Below are positions 1 to 5,863 of a DNA stretch of 6,031 nucleotides, piece by piece (position 1 is the first letter of the stretch; each line of letters opens with the position of its first letter). Made by a program: the position numbers and the translations under genes. Source of the stretch: Planctomycetota bacterium. Lineage in GTDB: Bacteria > Planctomycetota > UBA8742 > SKZP01 > JAIOTL01. Where the stretch lies: contig JAIOTL010000397.1 in assembly GCA_021106775.1 (NCBI GenBank), positions 1 to 6,031 of the forward strand, written 5' to 3'. Under the pieces are notes generated by a model. It did no database searches and was not told the origin of the DNA. It saw nothing but the letters and a program-made list of their open reading frames with translations.

Positions 1-906
1 CATGAAGAAGGTGAATTCAAGCTCACCGTCAAAAAGGCTCTTCGATACCTCCAGACGATTCAGACCGATGACGGTTGTTTCGGTCCGAAAGAGGATGAGC
101 ATTTTGTTTACAATCACGCAATCTGTGCAATGGCAATAGTTGAAGCATACGCTATGACAGCGGTTGCAAAGCTGAAAGCACCGGCACAGATGAGTGTTGA
201 ATTCATTGAGTACGCCCAAAACGAAGACCCCGACAGAGGTTGGCTGGGATGGCGTTACGGCGTAAAAACTGGCGAATCCGATGGTTCGGTTACAGGATGG
301 ATGGTTCTTGCGCTTAAATCTGCGAGAACTGCCGGATTGAAAGTAAATATGAGATGCTGGGACGGCGCGAAACGTTTGTATGACGACTTAACCAGTCATC
401 CTGACGAGGAAGAAGGCGTTACTGGTGACTATCCGCGTACAGGTTACCTTACCAAAGGTGGTCCGAATGCTCGACTTCGCGAAGCGTCAAATTTCCTGCC
501 GAACCCTTCAATCGATTCTATCAATGTACTTAGCAGACTTTTCATGGGTGAAAAGCGGTCGAACTCTACGCTAAAGGCACAGTCGAAGTTGATGACGGAA
601 GAGCGTGAAGGAAATCTACCTTCAATCGATAATGAAGACAAAATCGATTTCTACTACTGGTATTATGCTTCTCTGGCAATTTTCCAGATGGGCGGTAATT
701 ACTGGAAGAAATGGGAGAAACCGATGATCGATTGTTTGACAGGCTTGCAAAGGCTTGAGGACAGGGATGCATGCGTTTTCGGCTCATGGGACCCGATTGG
801 TGCATGGGGAACTGCTGGTGGTCGTGTTTATGCAACAGCAATAAATGCGTTGACACTTGAAGTGTATTATCGTTATGAATTCCTTGGAACAGGTTCTGAC
901 AAATAA
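1..906 (+). CDS. Prenyltransferase/squalene-oxidase-repeat (alpha-alpha toroid) protein, paralog 1, 5'-truncated
   Basis: The reading frame is open from the first base of the window to the TAA at 904-906, giving the last 301 residues; the start lies outside. The ATG at 130 is internal, because the 43 codons before it match the downstream paralog residue for residue. The fragment aligns without gaps to residues 252-560 of that paralog, apart from an 8-residue insertion in the latter. Toroid-family signatures seen are DDGCFGPKED, the YNHAIC helix, DRGWLGWRYG, SVTGWMVLALKSAR, DFYYWYYASLAIFQMGG, and the C-terminal GSWDPIGAWGTAGGRVYATA segment followed by LEVYYRY. These resemble the QW-type repeats of squalene-hopene cyclases and the large planctomycete families annotated as squalene cyclase/prenyltransferase repeat proteins. 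I see no DxDD catalytic motif, so cyclase activity is not supported. By homology with the next gene it probably has an N-terminal membrane anchor and an extracytoplasmic toroid. The gene ends 24 bp before its own terminator. The biological role is unknown. Confidence 0.9.
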   Translation, partial: HEEGEFKLTVKKALRYLQTIQTDDGCFGPKEDEHFVYNHAICAMAIVEAYAMTAVAKLKAPAQMSVEFIEYAQNEDPDRGWLGWRYGVKTGESDGSVTGWMVLALKSARTAGLKVNMRCWDGAKRLYDDLTSHPDEEEGVTGDYPRTGYLTKGGPNARLREASNFLPNPSIDSINVLSRLFMGEKRSNSTLKAQSKLMTEEREGNLPSIDNEDKIDFYYWYYASLAIFQMGGNYWKKWEKPMIDCLTGLQRLEDRDACVFGSWDPIGAWGTAGGRVYATAINALTLEVYYRYEFLGTGSDK

Positions 907-930
907 TCACTAATACTGTATTATAATTAA

Positions 931-959
931 GGTGCGGGGTAACTCCTGCACCTTTTTTT
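931..959 (+). terminator. Rho-independent terminator of toroid paralog 1
   Basis: The stem GGTGC/GCACC extends inward through GGGG/TCCT with G-T wobbles at both ends of that block, and has a short TAAC loop. Seven T residues (953-959) follow directly. It lies 24 bp after the stop codon. The terminator after the second paralog has the same stem sequence, so it appears to have been duplicated with the gene. Confidence 0.88.
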
Positions 960-1207
960 GCATAAGTTGTTTTTTGAAGCCAAAATTATTTGCTGAAATT
1001 GAAATATTAAGCAAAAACAAAGCCAATTCAGTTTTCATATTTTCGAACAATTAAATCTATAGTATTTTTCTTTACAATTTGTGAAATGTATATGCTTATA
1101 ATGCCATCTACTAACGGCAACTATAATGATGCGTATTTATGCAGAATCAATCAAAAATAATGCTTAAATTTTCGTCTATTGATAAAAATAATAAATACAT
1201 CGAACAA

Positions 1208-1219
1208 GAATAATTATTC
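1208..1219. promoter_or_regulatory. Perfect 12-bp palindrome, possible operator
   Basis: GAATAATTATTC is a perfect inverted repeat about 105 bp before the start codon of paralog 2, within the likely promoter zone. A dimeric regulator could bind it. However, palindromes of A and T arise easily by chance in DNA this AT-rich, so the call is tentative. Confidence 0.2.
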
Positions 1220-1269
1220 ATCGTTTTTAAAAGTAGAGAAATTGTGAATTGGAAAATAACTTTAGGTTT

Positions 1270-1296
1270 CGGCTCCCTATTTCTTTAAATGAGCCG
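1270..1296 (+). promoter_or_regulatory. Possible hairpin in the 5' leader of toroid paralog 2
   Basis: CGGCTC (1270-1275) pairs perfectly with GAGCCG (1291-1296) across a 15-nt A/T-rich loop, ending 16 bp before the Shine-Dalgarno sequence. It is the only GC-rich island in an otherwise AT-rich region. No T-run follows, so it is not a terminator. A leader stem that protects the mRNA 5' end or tunes translation is plausible but unproven. Confidence 0.3.
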
Positions 1297-1312
1297 TTTG
1301 CATATATTCTTT

Positions 1313-1317
1313 GGAGG
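1313..1317 (+). promoter_or_regulatory. Shine-Dalgarno site of toroid paralog 2
   Basis: GGAGG sits 5 nt before the ATG at 1323. It decides the start: an in-frame TTG at 1311 would open the same frame earlier, but this ribosome binding site would then lie inside the coding sequence. The ATG is therefore preferred. Confidence 0.88.
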
Positions 1318-1322
1318 TAATT

Positions 1323-3005
1323 ATGTCCAAGAAACCAAGAATGTTCGAAGAGGTGTACTTGAGAGAAGAACAGGCGTTCGAAACACCTGTTGAAGAAAGC
1401 CCACTGCTGAACCAGACTCCCTGGTGGGCGATTTCTGTCGCACTTCATGCTGTTGTTTTGCTCATGATCTGGTCTATTGTTCTGTCCACAAGCGTTGATA
1501 CCAGCACAAATGTCATTACTAATGAATTGGCAGATGCAGATTATGTCGAACCACCTCAAATTCCCCCACCGCCAATTAAGGACGAGCCGGATGTTGAACC
1601 AATCATTGATCCTGACCCGGACGATGTCATTGAAGTGACGGATATTAAGACTGTCGTTGACGAAGACAGTCGCCCTGTTCCGAATCCTTCAAACGTCGAA
1701 GGTCCATACCCAGAAGACGGTTACAACTCTTCGATTGGAATGGGTGGTAACATCGGCGGTGGTCCAGGTGGCGGAGGCAGAAAGGGAGGTTTCCATTTCC
1801 GTAAAGTACCGCGAGGTGAAAGAATTATCGACAAAAATGTTTTTCATGCACTTTATTGGTTGCGCGACCATCAAAATTTAAGAAACGGAAACTGGTCTTC
1901 AGATAATTTCATTGAGCAGTGCCGCACAAACAGCCCGAGTCCATATGGCAAGTTAAAATTCAAAAGGGAAGGTGTTTGCTCGAACAAAGATGGAAATCCT
2001 GATGTCGGTTGGAAGATGGGAACCGATGGCGTTACCGGATTGGCAACACTCGCTTTTCTTGGTGCTGGTTACACTCATGAAGAAGGTGAATTCAAATTAA
2101 CCGTTAAAAAAGCTCTCCGTTACCTCCAAACGATTCAGACCGATGACGGATGTTTCGGCCCGAAAGAGGATGAGCATTATGTTTACAATCATTCAATCTG
2201 CGCAATGGCAATGGTTGAAGCGTATGCGATGACTGCGGTCGCGAAGCTGAAAGCACCTTCGCAGATGGCAGTCGAATTCATTTCATATGCTCAAAACCAA
2301 GATCCCGACAGAGGCTGGCTGGGATGGCGTTATGGCGTAAGAACTGGTGAATCTGATGGTTCAGTTACCGGCTGGATGGTTCTCGCACTGAAATCCGCAA
2401 GAGTCGCGGGTTTGAAAGTACCGCAGAGATGCTGGGACGGCGCTAAACGTTTGTACGACGACCTAACCAGCCATTCTGACAAGGAAGAAGGCAGTACAGG
2501 TGCCTATCCGCGAACCATTACAGGTGCCTATCCGCGAACAGGTTACCTTACGAAAGGTGGTCCGAATGCTCGCCTTCGAGAAGCATCAAATTTCCTGCCA
2601 AACCCTTCAATCGATGCTATCAACGTGCTTAGCAGGCTTTTCATGGGTGAAAAACGTTCGAGTTCTTTGTTAAAGGCTCAATCGAAGCTGATGACGGAAG
2701 AACGTGAAGGCAACCTGCCTACAATCGATAATGAAGATAAAATCGACTACTACTACTGGTATTACGCATCGCTGGCGATTTATCAGATGGGTGGAAACTA
2801 CTGGAAGAAATGGGAAAAACCGTTAATCGATTGCTTAACAGGATTGCAAAGACTGGAGGACAAAGATGCGTGTGTTTTCGGCTCGTGGGACCCGATTGGT
2901 GCATGGGGGACTGCAGGTGGTCGTGTTTATGCAACGGCAATAAATGCGCTGACGCTAGAAGTTTACTATCGTTACGAAAGAACTGGAACAACCTCAGACG
3001 ATTAA
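1323..3005 (+). CDS. Membrane-anchored TonB-like/toroid fusion protein (prenyltransferase/squalene-oxidase repeat family), paralog 2
   Basis: This complete gene encodes 560 residues and starts at the ATG behind a GGAGG. Visible parts in order are: a charged N-terminus (1-32); one hydrophobic helix (about 34-56) containing S38-V-A-L-H42, the S-x-x-x-H spacing of the TonB transmembrane helix; a proline- and acid-rich spacer (about 75-130, including PPQIPPPP); a glycine-rich hinge (about 138-156); and an alpha-alpha toroid (about 165-551). Toroid signatures include NGNWSSD, DDGCFG, DRGWLGWRYG, SVTGWMVLALKSAR, DYYYWYYASLAIYQMGG (475-491) and a C-terminal GSWDPIGAWGTAGG...YYRY block. Predicted topology is N-in with the toroid outside the inner membrane. 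No DxDD cyclase motif is visible, and a Trp stands where protein prenyltransferases have a zinc-binding His in the similar YxHT segment, so enzymatic activity is doubtful. Residues 392-399 duplicate TGAYPRT. The gene is separated from its upstream paralog by a terminator and converges with pnp. The function is unknown; a structural or binding role in the envelope is inference. Confidence 0.9.
   Translation: MSKKPRMFEEVYLREEQAFETPVEESPLLNQTPWWAISVALHAVVLLMIWSIVLSTSVDTSTNVITNELADADYVEPPQIPPPPIKDEPDVEPIIDPDPDDVIEVTDIKTVVDEDSRPVPNPSNVEGPYPEDGYNSSIGMGGNIGGGPGGGGRKGGFHFRKVPRGERIIDKNVFHALYWLRDHQNLRNGNWSSDNFIEQCRTNSPSPYGKLKFKREGVCSNKDGNPDVGWKMGTDGVTGLATLAFLGAGYTHEEGEFKLTVKKALRYLQTIQTDDGCFGPKEDEHYVYNHSICAMAMVEAYAMTAVAKLKAPSQMAVEFISYAQNQDPDRGWLGWRYGVRTGESDGSVTGWMVLALKSARVAGLKVPQRCWDGAKRLYDDLTSHSDKEEGSTGAYPRTITGAYPRTGYLTKGGPNARLREASNFLPNPSIDAINVLSRLFMGEKRSSSLLKAQSKLMTEEREGNLPTIDNEDKIDYYYWYYASLAIYQMGGNYWKKWEKPLIDCLTGLQRLEDKDACVFGSWDPIGAWGTAGGRVYATAINALTLEVYYRYERTGTTSDD
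2496..2539 (+). repeat. In-frame tandem duplication, period 24 bp, inside toroid paralog 2
   Basis: Two perfect 20-bp copies, ACAGGTGCCTATCCGCGAAC, lie at 2496-2515 and 2520-2539, separated by CATT. The period of 24 bp keeps the frame and adds one 8-residue unit, read as TGAYPRTI followed by TGAYPRTG. Paralog 1 has one copy only (TGDYPRTG). The exact identity of the copies points to a recent slippage event or, less likely, an assembly artefact. Confidence 0.93.
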
Positions 3006-3020
3006 TTGTGTTACAAATCA

Positions 3021-3058
3021 AAAAAAGGTGCGGGGATGAATAATCCTGCACCTTTTCG
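3021..3058. terminator. Bidirectional terminator between toroid paralog 2 and pnp
   Basis: AAAAGGTGC (3023-3031) pairs with GCACCTTTT (3048-3056). Inside the stem GGGG can pair with TCCT using G-T wobbles, as in the terminator of paralog 1. On the + strand TTTT follows the GC-rich stem. On the - strand the run of six A at 3021-3026 gives six U after the stem. The hairpin can therefore serve both the toroid gene and the convergent pnp. Confidence 0.82.
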
Positions 3059-3092
3059 AGTATTTTTGAAACTTACATAAGTTTTAACTACT

Positions 3093-3158
3093 GGTAGGAC
3101 AGGCTTCCTAGCCTGTCATGATGATGCTGAAGGAGTCAGGCAAGATGCCTGACCTACC
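3093..3158. repeat. REP/BIME-like double-hairpin element with complementary ends
   Basis: Two inverted copies of one unit make up this 66-bp element. The first hairpin is GACAGGCT/AGCCTGTC with a TCCT loop (3098-3117). The second is GTCAGGCA/TGCCTGAC with an AGA loop (3135-3153). The outer arms GGTAGG (3093-3098) and CCTACC (3153-3158) are complementary and would close a three-way junction. When the second half is reverse-complemented, both halves read GGTAGG-W-CAGGC...GCCTG-W-C. The differing stem bases change in pairs, so the fold is conserved. This is the layout of REP/BIME-type extragenic palindromes mobilised by RAYT (TnpA-REP) transposases. No transposase is in the window, and copy number elsewhere cannot be seen. 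Confidence 0.75.
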
Positions 3159-3195
3159 GTTTATTAATCATAAACAATGTAACACATTAATAATT

Positions 3196-5649
3196 TTAGT
3201 CGAACATATCTGCTGTGTCTGGATAATCACCTTCGGTAGTATCTTCAGGCTTGTTTTCAGTTTTTGCGGGTGGTGCAACTGGTTCAGTCGGTGCAACTGG
3301 TTCCATCGGTTCTGTCAATGCAGATGGTGATTCATTCGATGGTGTTTTCTTATCAGCTTTCTTAATAATCAACTGTTTTGGTTTTGGCTTGCTTTCATCA
3401 TCAGTTTTATCGCTGGCATCTCTGCTGTCCCTGTTTTGTCTGGGATTTCTTGGTCTATCACCTCTGTCGCTTCTGTTACCCCTGTCGTTTCTACCTCTGC
3501 TTGAGTTTCTGCGTGGCTGAGCTTCTTGTTCCACGTATCCTTCTTTTGTCGCTTTATGAGACAGGCGGATTTTACCCTGTGGGTCGATGTCAATAATCTT
3601 AACATCCAGTTCATCGTTGATATTTACAATATCGGTAACTTTATCGACGAAACCGTCAGCAAGCTCGGAAATATGACAGAGCCCTTCTTTTCCAGGCAAG
3701 AATTCGACAATCGCTCCGAAATCACGAACTGAAATCACTTTTGCTTTGTATATTTTGCCAAGCTCGGGCTCTTCGACCTGTGCTCTCACGAGAACAGCAG
3801 CACGGTCAGCATTGGCAACGTTACTCGAGAAGATTTTAACCGTACCATCTTCGTCAATTTCAATAGTTGAGTCGGTTTCATCCTGAATCGCGCGAATAAA
3901 TTTGCCCTGAGGTCCAATAACTGAGCCGATTTTTTCGACATCGATCTTGAACGAAACAATTTTGGGAGCATTCGGAGAAATCTCTGGACGAGGTTCTGCA
4001 AGTGCTTCAGTCATTTTACCGAGCAGGAAAATGCGTGCATCTTTTGCCTGACCAAGTGCTTTCTGCATGATTTCTCGTGTCAGTCCTTTACATTTTATGT
4101 CCATCTGTAATGCAGTGATGCCGTCGCTGGTTCCGCAGACCTTAAAATCCATATCGCCGGAATGATCTTCGTCGCCAAGACTATCAGTAAGCACAGCGTA
4201 ATCTTTGTCGCTTTTAACAAGACCCATTGCAACACCTGCAACTGCTTTTTTCATCGGCACACCAGCATCGAAAAGTGCCAGAGAACCGCCGCAAACAGAT
4301 GCCATCGACGATGAACCATTACTTTCGAGAATGTCCGAAGTAACGCGGATTGTGTATGGGAAATCGTCATGGTCAGGCAGCATCGCTTTAAGAGCGCGCT
4401 CCGCAAGCTTACCATGCCCGATTTCACGTCTTCCCGGACCACGTGGAAATCTGACTTCACCCACGCTGAAAGACGGGAAACTATAATGCACCGTAAACTT
4501 TTCGTGATATTCCTGCTGCATATTTTCAACAATCTGCTCATCCTTACCCGTTCCGAGTGCAACTACAACCGCTGCCTGCGTTTCGCCACGTGTGAAAACG
4601 GTGCTTCCATGCGGATATGCAAACGGTTTCACTTTTATGTCGATTGGACGAATATCTGCGAAATCGCGACCGTCAATACGTTTACGGTCTTTCAAAATTA
4701 CATCGCGGATAACATCCTGAACCAGTTCTTCGAATTCTCTTTTAATAAAGCTAGTTTTTTTCTCGAAATCCACGTGTTCTTTGTGTGTTTTAACAGCTTC
4801 AGAATCACCAAGCAACTTTGCGAGAACATCAACTTTGATTTTCTTCAAGTCTTTTTTACGCTTCAATTTGTCATTTCCGAGCAGTGCTTTTTTGACTATT
4901 TTTGCGTATTTTTGGACTTCTTTTTTCAGTTTCAGCATTTCAGCATCGGTTTTGGGTTCAACAGGTTTTTCCTGCTTGATACCTGCTAATTTCAACAATT
5001 CATGCTGCATCTCCACAATTTTCTTAATCTCAACATGTGCCCTATCAAGAGCATCTAACATTTTGTCTTCGCTAAGTTCCAAGGCACTTGATTCAACCAT
5101 CATAATTGCATCTTCAGTGCCTGCGACGACTAGGTCAAGCATGGAATTTTCGCGTTCTTCATACGAAGGATTTACCACGAATTCATCATCGACAAACCCG
5201 ATGCGAACCGCGCCGATTGGTCCTTGAAAAGGTAGCGATGAAATCATCAATGCAGTTGATGCACCGATGATGTTCAGAACGTCATTGTCATAATTTACAC
5301 CAGCGGAAAACACGATACCCTGCACAAGAATTTCGTCGCGCAACCAGTCCGGGAAAAGCGGACGAATCGGTCTATCGGTGAGTCGCATTGTTAGTATTTC
5401 TTTTTCCGAAGGGCGTCCTTCGCGTTTGATGAAACCGCCTGGGTATTTACCGGAGGCAGCATATCTTTCTCTGTAATCCACTGTCAAAGGAAGCATATCT
5501 CCGCCTTCTCTTCCTGGTTCTGTGGAAACAGCAACTAAAATCTCGTTATTTTCGTAACGCACAATCACTGAACCCGAAGCTTGCTTTGCCAAGTACCCGG
5601 TTTCAATTATCAACTTCTGACTGCCAATCTCTTTTTCAACTCGATACAT
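3196..5649 (-). CDS. pnp: Polyribonucleotide nucleotidyltransferase (PNPase) with extended C-terminal tail
   Basis: The product is an 817-residue phosphorolytic 3'-5' exoribonuclease that degrades mRNA to nucleoside diphosphates and can add 3' tails; it normally acts as a cytoplasmic trimer. Domains in order: RNase PH 1 (about 8-140, with the conserved KREGRPSEKE and TDRPIRPLFP), helical linker (about 145-315), RNase PH 2 (about 318-550), KH (about 562-620, loop GPQG at 579-582) and S1 (about 630-700). Phosphate-binding SNGSSSMASVCGG (443-455) is intact. So are the catalytic D495, D501 and K503 in GDEDHSGDMDFK, equivalent to E. coli D486, D492 and K494. E. coli PNPase has about 711 residues. 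The excess here is mainly a tail after 705: an R/G/N/D-rich block (about 713-744), a Lys/Pro stretch, EPVAP repeats and an acidic end. The ATG at 5649 is chosen because GGAG lies 6 nt upstream; a TTG at 5661 would place that site inside the gene. The commonly adjacent rpsO is not recognisable directly upstream. Confidence 0.97.
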   Translation of the reverse strand: MYRVEKEIGSQKLIIETGYLAKQASGSVIVRYENNEILVAVSTEPGREGGDMLPLTVDYRERYAASGKYPGGFIKREGRPSEKEILTMRLTDRPIRPLFPDWLRDEILVQGIVFSAGVNYDNDVLNIIGASTALMISSLPFQGPIGAVRIGFVDDEFVVNPSYEERENSMLDLVVAGTEDAIMMVESSALELSEDKMLDALDRAHVEIKKIVEMQHELLKLAGIKQEKPVEPKTDAEMLKLKKEVQKYAKIVKKALLGNDKLKRKKDLKKIKVDVLAKLLGDSEAVKTHKEHVDFEKKTSFIKREFEELVQDVIRDVILKDRKRIDGRDFADIRPIDIKVKPFAYPHGSTVFTRGETQAAVVVALGTGKDEQIVENMQQEYHEKFTVHYSFPSFSVGEVRFPRGPGRREIGHGKLAERALKAMLPDHDDFPYTIRVTSDILESNGSSSMASVCGGSLALFDAGVPMKKAVAGVAMGLVKSDKDYAVLTDSLGDEDHSGDMDFKVCGTSDGITALQMDIKCKGLTREIMQKALGQAKDARIFLLGKMTEALAEPRPEISPNAPKIVSFKIDVEKIGSVIGPQGKFIRAIQDETDSTIEIDEDGTVKIFSSNVANADRAAVLVRAQVEEPELGKIYKAKVISVRDFGAIVEFLPGKEGLCHISELADGFVDKVTDIVNINDELDVKIIDIDPQGKIRLSHKATKEGYVEQEAQPRRNSSRGRNDRGNRSDRGDRPRNPRQNRDSRDASDKTDDESKPKPKQLIIKKADKKTPSNESPSALTEPMEPVAPTEPVAPPAKTENKPEDTTEGDYPDTADMFD
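3272..3307 (-). repeat. 18-bp tandem repeat in the pnp tail coding for (T/M)EPVAP-like units
   Basis: Two 18-bp units starting GGTGCAACTGGTTC on the + strand lie head to tail at 3272-3289 and 3290-3307, with a decayed partial copy (GGTTCTGTC) after them. In the pnp frame they encode EPMEPVAPTEPVAPP, a proline/glutamate-rich segment of the disordered tail. The 6-codon period keeps the frame, consistent with growth of the tail by slippage. Confidence 0.75.
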
Positions 5650-5655
5650 GTAATT

Positions 5656-5659
5656 CTCC
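5656..5659 (-). promoter_or_regulatory. Shine-Dalgarno site of pnp
   Basis: On the - strand GGAG lies 6 nt before the ATG at 5649. It supports that ATG over the in-frame TTG at 5661. Confidence 0.8.
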
Positions 5660-5863
5660 AATTTGTAATAGGGATTTTTGCATAATCTCCCAACTTATTA
5701 TTTTCTCATCTCCAAAGCATTCTTTAAACGTGCAAAACGTGAGTTTAACAGACACTCAATTCAAAATCATTATTTCATAATTTATCTGACTTCTTTTTCA
5801 GCCAGTTATTTGAGAAACAATTGTTTTTATGCACTCGATGCTCGAATATGCTACGTTAAAGTT
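5660..5863. other. Intergenic region upstream of pnp
   Basis: About 200 bp of AT-rich DNA separate the stop of the upstream - strand gene from pnp. I see no coding sequence, no tRNA and no convincing Rho-independent terminator. The only symmetric element is a 12-bp palindrome, AAACAATTGTTT (5815-5826), with too little GC to terminate well. The region could hold a pnp promoter or leader, or pnp could be read through from the upstream gene. The sequence does not decide this. Confidence 0.5.

Larger units (their letters stand above)
960..1312. other. AT-rich gene-free intergenic region upstream of toroid paralog 2
   Basis: These roughly 350 bp lie between the terminator of paralog 1 and the ribosome binding site of paralog 2. 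Base composition is far more AT-rich than in the flanking genes. I see no convincing coding sequence on either strand and no tRNA-like fold. The region presumably carries the promoter and leader of paralog 2, since a terminator separates the two genes, but it is so AT-rich that no single -35/-10 pair stands out. Two inverted repeats near its 3' end are listed separately. Confidence 0.6.

Noticed and set aside
130..132. ATG at 130 as the start of toroid paralog 1
   Set aside because: The frame is open to base 1 and the preceding 43 codons match the second paralog, so the gene is cut by the window edge and does not start here.
1311..1322. TTG start at 1311 extending toroid paralog 2 by four residues
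   Set aside because: The extension contains the GGAGG ribosome binding site for the ATG at 1323, which is the better start.
1323..3005. Functional squalene-hopene cyclase or protein prenyltransferase
   Set aside because: The toroid fold family fits, but the DxDD motif and the zinc-ligand His are not visible, and the protein has a membrane anchor with a TonB-like spacer.
2719..3051. Antisense open frames opposite both toroid genes (also 566-910 and 444-641)
   Set aside because: They appear in both paralogs only because the sense strand is conserved, and they have His/Ser-rich shadow composition.
3118..3330. Short + strand open frame starting in the double-hairpin element
   Set aside because: It runs from the palindromic repeat into the antisense of the pnp tail, with no ribosome binding site and low-complexity composition.
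4369..4989. A 206-codon open frame on the + strand opposite pnp, and other + strand frames at 4205-4486 and 4781-5227
   Set aside because: They lie entirely antisense to the strongly conserved pnp, have odd Phe/Cys/Ser-rich composition, lack ribosome binding sites and show no recognisable domain.
5650..5661. TTG start at 5661 extending PNPase by four residues
   Set aside because: It would overlap the GGAG that is well spaced for the ATG at 5649, and PNPases normally begin close to this ATG.
5665..5693. Possible pnp promoter: TTGGGA and TATTAC with a 17-bp spacer on the - strand
   Set aside because: Each box matches the consensus at only 4 of 6 bases, and the implied transcript would start on the Shine-Dalgarno site.
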